A DNA stretch of 64,000 nt from Borreliella spielmanii (GCF_014201705.1 NZ_JACHFA010000002.1:222674-286673); one strand, 5' to 3'. Counted from the stretch's first letter, positions 17,444-25,978 are shown. Notes: generated by a model from the letters alone, not told the origin. Numbers and translations: made by a program.

Positions 17444-18260
17444 GTTTTTGTCCTAATACCAACGCCCTTGCTCTTTTTTCAAGATCATAAATTGTTTTTA
17501 AATGTGAAAACCCTTTTTTGATTGCAAAATCTTTTAAACTTTTTATTTGCCAAGGAGCCGATTCTATTATTATGAGTCCATTTGGGTTAAGTTTTTCTTT
17601 TGCTTGGCTTAGTATTTTTCTAGAAATATTAAGCCCATCTTTTCCAAATCCTAAAAGAGCTCTTGAAGGTTCTTTTTTTATTTTATTTTTGATTTCTAAT
17701 TCTTCTTTGTTTAAATAAGGAGGATTTGTAATAATTATATCAAGCTTCCCTTTTATACATTTTAGCAAATTAGATTGGATTATTTCTACAAATCTTTCAA
17801 GTTTGAGCTTTTTTGTATTTTTTGTGACTATTTGTAAAGCTTTTATTGAAATATCTGAGAGCATTATTTTTTTTTTCATATAATATGCAATGGAAAGCCC
17901 TATACATCCGCTTCCGCAGCATAAGTCTAATATTTTTTTAAAGCCATTTTGTTGGATTTGAATTAGGGCTTCTTCTACCAAACATTCTGTATCAAATCTT
18001 GGGATTAAGACATGCTTGTTTAGAGTAAATTCAATACCCATAAATTCTTTTTTTCGTAGTATGTAGTGAATAGGAGTTCCTTTTTCTATGTTATCTATGT
18101 GATCAAAAAAAAGGTTTTTTTCTTTTTTTGTTAAGCTTTTTTTTATATTTGCAATTATTAACTCTTTTTTAGTTTTTAAAACTAATTCAAGTATTAGAAG
18201 CGCTTCTATTGTATCTAAATTTTTACTTTTAGCATAATTTATAACCTCGTTTACATTCAT
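17427..18260 (-). CDS. prmC: Release-factor glutamine methyltransferase PrmC (HemK)
   Basis: N5-methylates the glutamine of the GGQ motif in release factors, using SAM. The SAM loop is LDLCCGSGCIG (111-121) and the catalytic NPPY is at 179-182. The release-factor-binding N-terminal helical domain and the linker HVLIPRFDTE (83-92) are present. It sits 2 bp downstream of prfA, whose product is its substrate, and overlaps the rsh start by 17 bp. The three genes form a tight minus-strand unit. Length of 277 residues is normal. Confidence 0.95.
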   Translation of the reverse strand: MNVNEVINYAKSKNLDTIEALLILELVLKTKKELIIANIKKSLTKKEKNLFFDHIDNIEKGTPIHYILRKKEFMGIEFTLNKHVLIPRFDTECLVEEALIQIQQNGFKKILDLCCGSGCIGLSIAYYMKKKIMLSDISIKALQIVTKNTKKLKLERFVEIIQSNLLKCIKGKLDIIITNPPYLNKEELEIKNKIKKEPSRALLGFGKDGLNISRKILSQAKEKLNPNGLIIIESAPWQIKSLKDFAIKKGFSHLKTIYDLEKRARALVLGQKHDTSI

Positions 18261-18262
18261 TA

Positions 18263-19336
18263 CTATATATTATTGCTTTTTAATGTTTGTTCTTGAAGTT
18301 CTATTGTCAAGGGATCAAGAAGTGGATCAAGTTCTCCTTGCATAAATTCTTCTAATTTATAAAGAGTTATGTTTGCTCTGTGATCCGTTATTCTATTTTG
18401 AGGAAAATTATAGGTTCTAATTCTTTCAGATCTGTCTCCTGAGCCGACTTGTTGTTTTCTATTATTTGATCTTTGTTCTTGTTTTTTGGAATCTTCAAAC
18501 TCATAAAGTCTTGCTCTTAATATTTTCATTGCTTGATCTTTGTTTTTATGTTGACTTCTTTCGTTTTGGCATTGTACAACAATGCCTGTTGGTAGGTGTG
18601 TTATTCTAACTGCAGAATCGGTTGTATTAACGTGTTGTCCACCAGCTCCAGATGATCTGTAAACATCAATTCTTAAATCTTTTTCATTAATATCAATTTC
18701 AGTTTCTTCAATATTAGGTAGTACCGCTACAGTAGCAGCAGAGGTTTGAAGTCGTCCATTAGACTCTGTTATAGGGATTCTTTGCACTCTGTGAACACCA
18801 CTTTCGTATTTTAATTTTTTAAATACATCTTTTCCTTTGATTTCAAAGATTATTTCTTTAAATCCCCCAAGTTCTGTTTCATTGAAGTTTATGATTTCTG
18901 TTTTCCATTTTTTTTTCTCTGAATATTTTATGTACATACCATAAAGATTATTTGCAAAAAGAGCTGCTTCTTCTCCGCCTGTTCCAGCTCTAATTTCAAT
19001 TATTATATTTTTACTATCATTTTCATCTTGAGGTAAAAGTAGTATTTTTATTTCATGTTCAAGATCTTCTTTTTTTTTGTCTAGATCAATTAGTTCTTGT
19101 TTTATTAGCTCTTTCATTTCTTGTTGATCTTCTTTTTCCAAGATTATTTTGTTATCCTTAATTTGATTTAGTATTTTTTCGTATTCAATTTTTTTAGTAT
19201 TTATTTTTTCTAAATGTGTATATTCTTTTATTATTTTTGAATATTTTTTTTGATTTTTAATTAGATTTATGTCTTGTAATTTTTCTTCTATCGACTTAAT
19301 CTTACTTGTTGCTGAATTTAATTTTTCTAAAAACAT
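18263..19336 (-). CDS. prfA: Peptide chain release factor 1
   Basis: Recognises UAA and UAG stop codons and triggers peptide release. The catalytic GGQ is at 232-234 ([13 protein letters not shown]), and the codon-recognition PxT motif reads PIT at 188-190, which is the RF1 rather than the RF2 (SPF) form. The N-terminal coiled domain and the C-terminal helix are full length (357 residues). No internal frameshift site is present, as expected for RF1. It is the first gene of the prfA-prmC-rsh cluster. Confidence 0.97.
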   Translation of the reverse strand: MFLEKLNSATSKIKSIEEKLQDINLIKNQKKYSKIIKEYTHLEKINTKKIEYEKILNQIKDNKIILEKEDQQEMKELIKQELIDLDKKKEDLEHEIKILLLPQDENDSKNIIIEIRAGTGGEEAALFANNLYGMYIKYSEKKKWKTEIINFNETELGGFKEIIFEIKGKDVFKKLKYESGVHRVQRIPITESNGRLQTSAATVAVLPNIEETEIDINEKDLRIDVYRSSGAGGQHVNTTDSAVRITHLPTGIVVQCQNERSQHKNKDQAMKILRARLYEFEDSKKQEQRSNNRKQQVGSGDRSERIRTYNFPQNRITDHRANITLYKLEEFMQGELDPLLDPLTIELQEQTLKSNNI

Positions 19337-19669
19337 TATGATTTCTCCTGAAAGATAGTAATAGTTTATATTAATTTTAGATTTTTTTGTTTAACTTTTT
19401 AGTAAGTTTCGCATTAGGCTGCCTGTTTTTATATTTTGTTTTAATATTTTTTAAAAACTGCTTTTATAGAATAAATAGAATAAGCTTGAATAAAAAATCA
19501 ATTATATTTTTTTATGTTTTTTTATATAATGAATGTTATTAAGTTGGATATTAAAGTTAGATTAGGTTTTATTGTATTTATATATAAATTGGTCTTTGCA
19601 TATTATTTGTAGTTGTATTTAAGGTAATTAAAGTTATATCTTTGATAAACCGATTTAAAAGGGGTATTT
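19337..19669. other. 333-bp divergent intergenic region between prfA and TPR gene
   Basis: Very AT-rich sequence. On the plus strand TATAAT occurs at 19525-19530 (about 140 bp before the TPR start) and a weak TTGTAT-N16-TATATC pair lies at about 19613-19640, either of which could drive the TPR-tatD operon. No convincing RNA fold, repeat or protein-coding frame of meaningful length was seen. prfA must be transcribed leftward from within this region. Confidence 0.4.
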
Positions 19670-20809
19670 ATGTTTAATGAAAAAATTTTGGATGCTTTAG
19701 AGGATCTCTCAAATATTTCTGATGATCAACTTCTTGATGTTACTGAAAAATCAAAAAGAGGATATCAGTTGATCAAAGAAGAAAGACTTTCTGAAGCAGA
19801 AAGCTTGTTTTCTGATATCCTTGAAAAGGATAATGAGAACAATTATGCTCTTGTTGGGCTAGGGGATATTGAAAGGAAGAAGAATAATTACGATAAAGCA
19901 ATAGTTTATTATCAAAGATGCCTTGTAAAGCACCCAAACAATAATTATGCTCTTTTTGGACTTGGAGATTGTTACAGAAGTTTGGATGATTATAAAAAAG
20001 CTACAGACATATGGGAAGAGTATTTAAAATTTGATCCTGAGAATATAACGGTTTTAACAAGAGTTGCGTCATCTTATAGAAAATTAAAAAATTTTCAAAA
20101 ATCTAAGCAAACGTATCTTAAGGTAATGGAATTAATGCCTGAGAATGATTATGCCCTTGTGGGGATTGGTCATTTGTATTACGATTTTAAAGAATATAAA
20201 GAGGCTTTAAAGTATTGGCTTAAAATGTATGAATTAAATCAATCTAAGGTTGACGTTAGGGTATTAACTTCAATTGGCAATTGTTATCGTAAGCTAAGGG
20301 AATTTACCAGGGGAATTTATTTTTTTAAAAAAGCTTTAGAGATTTCACCTAGCAATTTTTATGCTGTTTTTGGGCTTGCTGATTGTTATAGGGGGAATAA
20401 GGACTATAAAGAGGCTTTGAAATATTGGCTTGATATTATCGAAAAAGATCCAAAAAATAATTTGGTTCTTACAAGAGTAGGAGATGCTTATCGCTATTTG
20501 AATGATTATGAAAATGCTCAAATTTATTATAAAAAGGCTCTTGATGTTGATTTTGATATGTTTGCCATACTTGGACTTGCTCTTATTCAAAAGGAGCAAG
20601 GTAAATACGAAGAAGCATTAATAGCGATTAAAAGTTTAATAAAAAACAATCCTAAAAATTCAGCATTATATGTTAGCGCTGCTGAATGTTATGAAGCATT
20701 AGGACAGATTGGAAATGCTGTTGATATTTTATCAAGTTTTTTACATCTTGGTATGAAAAATATTATTGTTATTGATTACCTTACAGCTCTTAGGAAAAAA
20801 ATGGAATGA
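19670..20809 (+). CDS. Cytoplasmic tetratricopeptide-repeat protein
   Basis: The 379 residues are built almost entirely of about nine TPR units spaced 34 residues apart, from roughly 30 to 375. Many share the consensus NNYALFGLGDCYRSLDDYKKA or close variants, so the array probably grew by duplication. There is no signal peptide or membrane segment. An AAGGGG Shine-Dalgarno sits about 8 bases before the ATG. tatD overlaps the end by four bases (ATGA). TPR arrays act as protein scaffolds; the partner is unknown. Confidence 0.88.
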   Translation: MFNEKILDALEDLSNISDDQLLDVTEKSKRGYQLIKEERLSEAESLFSDILEKDNENNYALVGLGDIERKKNNYDKAIVYYQRCLVKHPNNNYALFGLGDCYRSLDDYKKATDIWEEYLKFDPENITVLTRVASSYRKLKNFQKSKQTYLKVMELMPENDYALVGIGHLYYDFKEYKEALKYWLKMYELNQSKVDVRVLTSIGNCYRKLREFTRGIYFFKKALEISPSNFYAVFGLADCYRGNKDYKEALKYWLDIIEKDPKNNLVLTRVGDAYRYLNDYENAQIYYKKALDVDFDMFAILGLALIQKEQGKYEEALIAIKSLIKNNPKNSALYVSAAECYEALGQIGNAVDILSSFLHLGMKNIIVIDYLTALRKKME

Positions 20810-21615
20810 TGAACTGTGTACTTGAAACTGAAAAATCTATTTTTTTTGATAAATTAATAGATACCCATGTTCATTTTTATGAATTAAAGAAAAGATCTTT
20901 GGATGTCAGTTATATTATTAATGAATGTTTTAAAAACGGCTTTTCTTATTTTCTTGACGTTGGTTTGCACCCAGATGATTTTAGTAGTAGAAAAAATCTT
21001 TTAAGCTCCTATTCTAATGTGTTTTTAACATCAGGTATTCATCCTTTAAATTTAGGTGATCGTTTTAAAGATGATATTAAACAGCTTGAAAAAATTTTAG
21101 TTAGTGAAAATGTTGTTGCTGTTGGTGAGATGGGTCTTGATTATTTTAAGGCAGATAACAAGAGATTGCAAATTAAGGTTTTTGAAGAGCAATTATATTT
21201 GGCTGGTAGATATAAAAAGCCAGTTATTTTACATATAAGAGATGCCTATGATGATGCTTATAATATTGTAAAGTCTTTAAATTTTTTAAATAGAGGCATA
21301 TTACATTGTTATTCAGGAACTTATGAGCATGCTAAAAAATTTATTGATTTGGGATTTAAAGTTTCTTTTTCAGGTAATATAACTTTTAAAAATGCGGAAC
21401 CTTTAAGAATTGTTGTTGGTAAATTAAATGTCAACGATCTTTTAATAGAAACGGACAGCCCCTTTTTGGCTCCAGTTCCGTTAAGAGGTAAAATAAACTC
21501 ACCTTTGTTTTTAGGATATGTATGTCTTGAGATTGCAAGGATCAAAAATTGCTCCGTTAATGATGTTGCTATTGCCGTATACAATAGCTTTAAAGATCTT
21601 TTATTGTTGCAATAA
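20806..21615 (+). CDS. tatD: TatD-family metal-dependent DNase
   Basis: A TIM-barrel metallo-hydrolase; characterised TatD proteins are 3'-5' DNA exonucleases or deoxyribonucleases. Metal ligands are visible in order: DTHVHF (about 19-24), the Glu in GEMGLDY (about 108-114), HIRDAYD (His near 144), HCYSG (His near 167) and TDSPFL (Asp near 219). The frame starts at 20806 with a second ATG directly after. It overlaps the TPR gene by 4 bp. Length of 269 residues is typical. Its 3' end faces the lipoprotein gene 60 bp away. Confidence 0.92.
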   Translation: MMNCVLETEKSIFFDKLIDTHVHFYELKKRSLDVSYIINECFKNGFSYFLDVGLHPDDFSSRKNLLSSYSNVFLTSGIHPLNLGDRFKDDIKQLEKILVSENVVAVGEMGLDYFKADNKRLQIKVFEEQLYLAGRYKKPVILHIRDAYDDAYNIVKSLNFLNRGILHCYSGTYEHAKKFIDLGFKVSFSGNITFKNAEPLRIVVGKLNVNDLLIETDSPFLAPVPLRGKINSPLFLGYVCLEIARIKNCSVNDVAIAVYNSFKDLLLLQ

Positions 21616-21674
21616 ATTGTTTATTTGTAACTATTGTGTACATATTTTATTATTAGTTGTAAGTTTAATTATTT

Positions 21675-22430
21675 TTATTGTTCATAAATGTTGAATTCAT
21701 ATTGAAAATTTTTTTCAACGTCTTTTACTATTTTTATTAAATCAGATGCTTTAAGCGTAATTATATATTTTAGCTTAATAATTTTTAAGTCTTTTCTTGT
21801 ATTGCCAATTAATACAAATTTTATATTTTTGAAAAAAGGTGAATTTGATATCTTTTTTAAAATAATATTATTATCTCTTAAAGAGAACAATATTACTGTT
21901 TGTGTTTGGGGAGTAATAAATGTTTTCACATAGGATATGTTTTTTTCGTTTATTAGGGTAATATTAACATTTTTTTCTTTACCTTTTTTTTCCAAGTATT
22001 CAAGATCTTCGCTATTTAGAGATTTGTCTCTAAATAGCAATGTTTTTTGAAGGTCTATTAATTTTCCATTAAGCAGGAAATCAATAGATTTTTTTAGGGA
22101 AAATTTTATTTTTGATAGATGAAAAATTTTCTCTTTTAAAATTTCGTTATTTAGTATTTCATTATTTGATTTATGGGTTAATAGTATTTTTTTTATCGTT
22201 TTAAGCTTATCTTTTATAATTTCTAGGCTTTTTTCATTTATAAATAGTATTTTATTTTTTATAAATGGAGTTTTTTGAATTTCAAAAAAATATTCGGTCT
22301 CATCCGAGAAAATTATTGCATAATTAAATTGTTTTTCAATAATGGAATCTTTTTCACATCCTTGTGTTAAAACTACTAAGATAGCTATTACAATAAGTGT
22401 TTTTAGGCTAGGCATTTTATTTTCTAGCAT
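21675..22430 (-). CDS. Putative lipoprotein of unknown function
   Basis: A short positively charged start is followed by a hydrophobic stretch and a lipobox-like LTQGC (Cys near residue 24). The mature protein is thus probably a membrane-anchored lipoprotein of about 225 residues. The mature part alternates beta strands and helices (FNYAIIFSDE, TVILFSLRDN, IKFVLIGN, KYIITLKASDLIKIV), which recalls a periplasmic-binding or Rossmann-like fold, but I recognise no family. The frame opens at 22430, overlapping the upstream membrane-protein gene by 14 bp; a second ATG at 22415, one base after that gene's stop codon, gives a cleaner signal peptide and may be the true start. A perfect 12-bp hairpin lies inside the gene. 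Confidence 0.8.
   Translation of the reverse strand: MLENKMPSLKTLIVIAILVVLTQGCEKDSIIEKQFNYAIIFSDETEYFFEIQKTPFIKNKILFINEKSLEIIKDKLKTIKKILLTHKSNNEILNNEILKEKIFHLSKIKFSLKKSIDFLLNGKLIDLQKTLLFRDKSLNSEDLEYLEKKGKEKNVNITLINEKNISYVKTFITPQTQTVILFSLRDNNIILKKISNSPFFKNIKFVLIGNTRKDLKIIKLKYIITLKASDLIKIVKDVEKNFQYEFNIYEQ
22011..22038. repeat. Perfect 12-bp hairpin with 4-nt loop inside lipoprotein gene
   Basis: GCTATTTAGAGA (22011-22022), loop TTTG, then the exact reverse complement TCTCTAAATAGC (22027-22038). On the plus strand it is followed by AATGTTTTTT, so it could act as an intrinsic terminator for readthrough from tatD. In the lipoprotein mRNA it is a stem within codons for LFRDKSLNS. Confidence 0.85.
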
Positions 22431-23109
22431 ACGTATTGTTAATTGTTATAAATATTAAAGCTAGTGCAAATATTATTAAGGCATAGATGCTCATATTAGT
22501 TAGAATTAATGTTTTCAAAGTTGCAATAAACAATTCTAAAAATAGAATAGGAGTAAGAATGATTTTATATTCTTTTATTGAGTATTTTTCGCATTGTTTA
22601 ATTTTATTTTCAAAGATTATGGCTGAAAATATTAATTCTATTGCATTAAGTATTGGTAATTCAATATATTCATAGACTCCAAAAATTTTACTATTTAGGA
22701 TTACTATTTCTAGGTTTTTAGAAAATATTAGTCCAAATGCGAAATATATAAGAATTGTTAAATTTACTCTAAACGAAGAATTTTCATTTAGAGTAAAAAA
22801 AAATATAAATATTAATAGTGGGAATATATAGTAGTATAAATGTTCTTTGATAAATATTGAAATTCCTAGATTTATTTTTGATGTGTAATTTAATTCAAAT
22901 GATCTATATAAAATAAATTCTTGAGTTAAATAAAGAAAACAAAAAATTGTTATTGCAAAAAATATTGCTAAAGCATGGGCTTGGATATTTTTTGTTTTAC
23001 TTTGTCTTAACTGAGTATTTATATAAATTTTCAACATTAGTGGTAGACTCGTTAATAAAAACAAACTCATTATAAGTATAATTCTACTTTTAAACGTTTT
23101 TTTAATCAA
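22417..23109 (-). CDS. Polytopic membrane protein of unknown function
   Basis: The 230 residues contain about seven hydrophobic segments (near 10-28, 43-62, 95-113, 120-137, 150-168, 182-200 and 203-222), with few charged residues between them. No transporter or enzyme motif is recognised. The stop codon lies within the start region of the downstream lipoprotein gene, so the two are probably translated together, perhaps as a membrane component and its lipoprotein partner (inference). No strong Shine-Dalgarno is seen at 23109. A perfect 11-bp inverted repeat occupies 22763-22797 of the coding region. Confidence 0.78.
   Translation of the reverse strand: MIKKTFKSRIILIMSLFLLTSLPLMLKIYINTQLRQSKTKNIQAHALAIFFAITIFCFLYLTQEFILYRSFELNYTSKINLGISIFIKEHLYYYIFPLLIFIFFFTLNENSSFRVNLTILIYFAFGLIFSKNLEIVILNSKIFGVYEYIELPILNAIELIFSAIIFENKIKQCEKYSIKEYKIILTPILFLELFIATLKTLILTNMSIYALIIFALALIFITINNTYARK
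22763..22797. repeat. Perfect 11-bp inverted repeat inside membrane-protein gene
   Basis: TTTACTCTAAA (22763-22773) and TTTAGAGTAAA (22787-22797) are exact reverse complements across a 13-nt loop. On the plus strand it is followed by a run of A, and on the minus strand it encodes residues around TLNENSSFRVN. Confidence 0.75.
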
Positions 23110-23211
23110 TCGATTGGTTAAAAACTTGTGTGATTTGGAGTGGTTTTTGTATATTTATTTTTTTATCAATGTTATTAATGTTACTACTTTTTTCAAACAT
23201 TCTTCTTAGAA

Positions 23212-23240
23212 TTTACTTTTTAGTGAATGTATATTAAAAT
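23212..23240 (+). promoter_or_regulatory. Likely sigma-70 promoter for infC-rpmI-rplT
   Basis: TTTACT (23212-23217), a 17-bp spacer and TAAAAT (23235-23240) fit a sigma-70 promoter. It would give a leader of about 50 nt before infC. The remaining 188 bp between the genes is AT-rich. I see no convincing L20-binding pseudoknot. Confidence 0.45.
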
Positions 23241-23297
23241 TAAGTATTATTATTATTAATATTAATTACTAATTGATTTAGGAGTATGTATTTTTAA

Positions 23298-23858
23298 ATG
23301 ATAAATAGAAATGCCAATAGAGATAGGGATAGGTCCAGATCAAATGACAAGGAATTGAAAATTAATTACAGAATTAGGGCCCGTGAAGTAAGAGTTATTT
23401 TTGAAAATGGAACGCAAGAGGTTTTATTGATTGAAGATGCTATTAAAAAAGCAAAAGAAGCTGGGCTTGATTTGGTTGAGGTTTCTCCCAATGTTTCTCC
23501 TCCGGTTTGTAAAATTATTGATTATGGTAAATATAAATTCCATCAAGAAAAGCGTCAAAAAGAGCAAAAAAAGAATCAAAAAGTAATTAAGCTTAAGGAA
23601 GTCAGAATGCAGCCTAAGATAGATACTCATGACCTTGATTTTAAATCAAAAAATATTTTGAGTTTTCTCAAAGATGGTAATAAGGTTAAAGTTACAATAA
23701 GATTTAGAGGTCGTGAGCTTGCTCATACATATTTAGGATATGGTATTTTAGATAGTATTCTTGAAAAAGTAGGGGATGTAAATTATGTTTTGGAGTCTGC
23801 GGCTAAAATGGAAGGTAAGACAATGTTTTTGATTGTAGCGCCTAAGTTTAAAAAATAA
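23298..23858 (+). CDS. infC: Translation initiation factor IF-3
   Basis: Binds the 30S subunit and enforces start-codon fidelity. After a charged, Arg/Asp/Asn-rich leader of about 20 residues, the IF3 N-domain ([13 protein letters not shown], about 23-35; [23 protein letters not shown]) and the linker and C-domain ([30 protein letters not shown]) follow. The codon before the ATG is an in-frame TAA, so the start is fixed at 23298. The AGGAG at 23280-23284 is 13 bases upstream, an unusually long gap. A three-codon frame ATG-TAT-TTT-TAA lies between them. It heads the infC-rpmI-rplT operon. Confidence 0.96.
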   Translation: MINRNANRDRDRSRSNDKELKINYRIRAREVRVIFENGTQEVLLIEDAIKKAKEAGLDLVEVSPNVSPPVCKIIDYGKYKFHQEKRQKEQKKNQKVIKLKEVRMQPKIDTHDLDFKSKNILSFLKDGNKVKVTIRFRGRELAHTYLGYGILDSILEKVGDVNYVLESAAKMEGKTMFLIVAPKFKK

Positions 23859-23880
23859 ATATTAAATCAAAGGGGATGAA

Positions 23881-24081
23881 ATGGCAAATAAGATGAAAAC
23901 ACGCAAAAGTGCAAAAAAAAGGTATTCTTTTACTGTAAATGGTAAGGTTAAGTATAAAAAACAGAATTTAAGGCATATTTTGACAAAAAAATCTTCTAAG
24001 CGTAAGAGAAATTTAAGAAAATTAGGCAGTCTTTCTTGTTTTGAAGTTAAAAGAATTAAAACTTTATTACCTTATGGTTAA
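23881..24081 (+). CDS. rpmI: 50S ribosomal protein L35
   Basis: A 66-residue, very basic protein with the L35 opening [15 protein letters not shown] and C-terminal [10 protein letters not shown]...IKTLLPY, ending as bL35 proteins usually do. An AAGGGGATGA Shine-Dalgarno region lies just before the ATG. It lies between infC (22 bp gap) and rplT (20 bp gap) in the conserved order found in most bacteria. Confidence 0.97.
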   Translation: MANKMKTRKSAKKRYSFTVNGKVKYKKQNLRHILTKKSSKRKRNLRKLGSLSCFEVKRIKTLLPYG

Positions 24082-24101
24082 AATAATTTTAGGAGATAGA
24101 T

Positions 24102-24449
24102 ATGGCTAGGGCTAAAAACGGTACAGTTCATGTTGCAAGACGTAAGCGAATTTTAAAAAAGACAAAAGGGTTTTGGGGTACAAAAAAGAGTAACTATAAA
24201 AAAGCTAAGGATACCTTGAGAAAGGGTATGATGTATGCTACAAGAGATAGAAAGACCAGAAAAAGAGATTTTAGACGCTTATGGATTTCAAGAATTTCAG
24301 CTGCTTTAAGTGGTACTGGGGTTACCTATTCAAGATTTATTGAGGGTTTATTGAAGTCTAATATAAAAATTAATAGAAAAATTTTGTCTAATTTGGCTAT
24401 TGAAGATGTTAAAGCTTTTGAAAAAATTGTTTTAGAAATAAGAAAATAA
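24102..24449 (+). CDS. rplT: 50S ribosomal protein L20
   Basis: The 115-residue bL20 protein: basic N-terminal arm (ARAKNGTVHVARRKRILKKTKGFWG) followed by the globular part with RRLWISRISAAL and YSRFIEGLLKS. An AGGAGA Shine-Dalgarno lies about 7 bases before the ATG. In other bacteria L20 represses its own operon through the mRNA leader; no matching structure could be confirmed here. A hairpin follows the stop codon. Confidence 0.97.
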   Translation: MARAKNGTVHVARRKRILKKTKGFWGTKKSNYKKAKDTLRKGMMYATRDRKTRKRDFRRLWISRISAALSGTGVTYSRFIEGLLKSNIKINRKILSNLAIEDVKAFEKIVLEIRK

Positions 24450-24479
24450 AAAATTAAAACTCCTGGGAGGTTTAATTTT
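24450..24479 (+). terminator. Probable terminator after rplT
   Basis: Directly after the rplT stop, an interrupted inverted repeat of roughly AAAATTAAAACTCC / GGAGGTTTAATTTT folds around TGG. The stem is AU-rich at its base and ends in U-rich sequence, which fits an intrinsic terminator, although one arm base is unpaired and the U-tract is short. Confidence 0.5.
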
Positions 24480-24541
24480 AAGGATTAGAGTTATTTTTTT
24501 GCGACATCTCATTAAATTTAGGAATTTGAGGATTTTAGTCA

Positions 24542-24607
24542 ATGATAGCCAAAAGCAATTCAGAGGTTAAGAATAAAAATTCCGCCTTGAAAAATAGCGC
24601 TAAATAA
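24542..24607 (+). CDS. Possible 21-codon small ORF downstream of rplT
   Basis: In the 212 bp between rplT and the next gene, ATG at 24542 opens a 21-codon frame (MIAKSNSEVKNKNSALKNSAK) preceded by GAGG about 10 bases upstream. The product would be small, basic and hydrophilic. There is no family evidence and it may be chance. The rest of the gap contains the terminator hairpin and AT-rich sequence in which I see no clear promoter. Confidence 0.2.
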   Translation: MIAKSNSEVKNKNSALKNSAK

Positions 24608-24661
24608 AAACATTCTTATGTTGGCTTTTTGGGAGTTTAGTTTGTTTTAAGGATTATTATT

Positions 24662-24922
24662 GTGCAGCTTATTTCTCTTAATAATATTGAAAAGAAAGAG
24701 AGCTTTATTTATTACAGAAATGTATATTTTGCTGATGTTGTTTATAAGTATAACGATATCTTAGAGGTTAAAAAAGTAAGGTTTGTAATTGAGGTTACAC
24801 CATTAGGAGAAAAGCATATCACCATTGATTTTATAGATCTTTTGAATTATCCTGTTTTAAAGTTAATGGTTGCAATTAAAAGGCGCATAATTGATTTGGA
24901 ATTTAAAGGGAAGCTTCCTTGA
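24662..24922 (+). CDS. Small conserved protein upstream of tsaE
   Basis: An 86-residue protein starting with GTG at 24662. It looks like a mixed beta/alpha fold with strands such as SFIYYRNVYFADVVYKY and KVRFVIEVTPLGEKHITIDFID, followed by a basic helix (LMVAIKRRIIDLEFKG). There is no signal peptide or membrane segment and I recognise no family. Its stop codon overlaps the TTG start of tsaE by 4 bp, so it is translated in one unit with tsaE and tsaB. Any role in t6A synthesis would be inference from position. Confidence 0.8.
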   Translation: MQLISLNNIEKKESFIYYRNVYFADVVYKYNDILEVKKVRFVIEVTPLGEKHITIDFIDLLNYPVLKLMVAIKRRIIDLEFKGKLP

Positions 24923-25332
24923 TTTTAGAATTTAAATCAGAAAAAAAAATGATAAATTTTTCCAAATCTTTTTTTTATCCTTTGCCAATGGGTAAAATAT
25001 TTGTTTTAAGTGGTGATATGGGGTCTGGAAAAACCAGTTTTTTAAAGGGGCTTGCTTTTAACCTTGGAATTTCTTATTTTACAAGTCCAACTTATAACAT
25101 TGTTAATGTTTATGATTTTGTAGGTTTTAAGTTTTATCATGTTGATTTATATCGGGTGTTTTCTTTGGAAGAATTTGAGCTTATTGGGGGATTGGAAATG
25201 CTTGCGGATCTTGATTCAATTATTGCTATTGAATGGCCACAAATTGCTTTGAGTGCTCTTCCTAAAGACAGATTATTTTCTTTAACTTTTAAAATAGTCG
25301 GTTCAGGTAGGGTTATAGAATTTAATGGTTAA
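24919..25332 (+). CDS. tsaE: tRNA threonylcarbamoyladenosine biosynthesis ATPase TsaE
   Basis: P-loop ATPase that works with TsaB and TsaD to attach threonylcarbamoyl to A37 of ANN-decoding tRNAs. The Walker A motif is GDMGSGKTS (32-40), followed by TSPTYNIVNVY and HVDLYR, all family hallmarks, and the late IAIEWPQ block. The TTG start at 24919 overlaps the previous gene's stop; the 137-residue product is normal in length. It overlaps tsaB by 8 bp. Confidence 0.93.
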   Translation: MILEFKSEKKMINFSKSFFYPLPMGKIFVLSGDMGSGKTSFLKGLAFNLGISYFTSPTYNIVNVYDFVGFKFYHVDLYRVFSLEEFELIGGLEMLADLDSIIAIEWPQIALSALPKDRLFSLTFKIVGSGRVIEFNG

Positions 25333-25978
25333 TGCACTTGCATTTGAATATTCATATAAAGCATTAGTAGTTGATTGTAGAATTAATAATAAAAATTTTT
25401 CATTAGTTGAATTTAAATCAAATTTTAATTTTAGTATTCCAAAAATTTTCAATGATTTTATAACTAAAAATGGCATTGATCTTAATCAAATTAAATTAAT
25501 TGTAAATTCCTGTGGACCTGGTTCTTTCACTGGTCTTAGAGTTAGTTTAAGTTTTGTAAAAGGTCTTGCTTTAGGCCTTTCTATTCCTTTTGTCAATATT
25601 TCTACATTGGATGTTTTTGCAAATTTAGTTAAAGATAGTTCTAGCGTAATTGTATTAACTTTTACTGCTGGTAAATATTTTCTTGGGCATTATAAAAATC
25701 GCGAATTGGTGGGTAAGATTTTGTGTTTTTCTAAGGAAGATTTGTTTGAATATCTAGGGCAGATTAATCCAAATTCAGTGCTTGTTGGGTACAATCTTGA
25801 GGATATTTGTAAGGAATTCAATCATAAATTTAAAATCATTGAAAATTTGAGCTCGTTTGGAAGAATTTTAACAGAACTTGGGATAACTAAATACTTAAAA
25901 AATCGTAAAAGCGATGATATTTTATCAGGCCCCCTTTACATAAGACAAAGTGATGCTGAGATTAATTTTCATTTTTGA
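25325..25978 (+). CDS. tsaB: tRNA threonylcarbamoyladenosine biosynthesis protein TsaB
   Basis: A catalytically inactive ASKHA-fold partner of TsaD in the t6A complex. The conserved block [21 protein letters not shown] (about 60-80) is present; it is the most recognisable TsaB feature. Length of 217 residues is typical. Translation is coupled to tsaE by an 8-bp overlap, and the 3' end overlaps the convergent csrA gene by 17 bp. The catalytic partner tsaD is not in this window. Confidence 0.92.
   Translation: MVNALAFEYSYKALVVDCRINNKNFSLVEFKSNFNFSIPKIFNDFITKNGIDLNQIKLIVNSCGPGSFTGLRVSLSFVKGLALGLSIPFVNISTLDVFANLVKDSSSVIVLTFTAGKYFLGHYKNRELVGKILCFSKEDLFEYLGQINPNSVLVGYNLEDICKEFNHKFKIIENLSSFGRILTELGITKYLKNRKSDDILSGPLYIRQSDAEINFHF

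Noticed and set aside
19529..19612. 27-codon frame in the gap between prfA and the TPR gene
   Set aside because: The ATG is within the TATAAT element and there is no ribosome-binding site; probably chance.
23110..23297. L20-type autoregulatory leader before infC
   Set aside because: Known from other bacteria, but I could not identify a convincing pseudoknot or ribosomal-protein mimic in this AT-rich leader.
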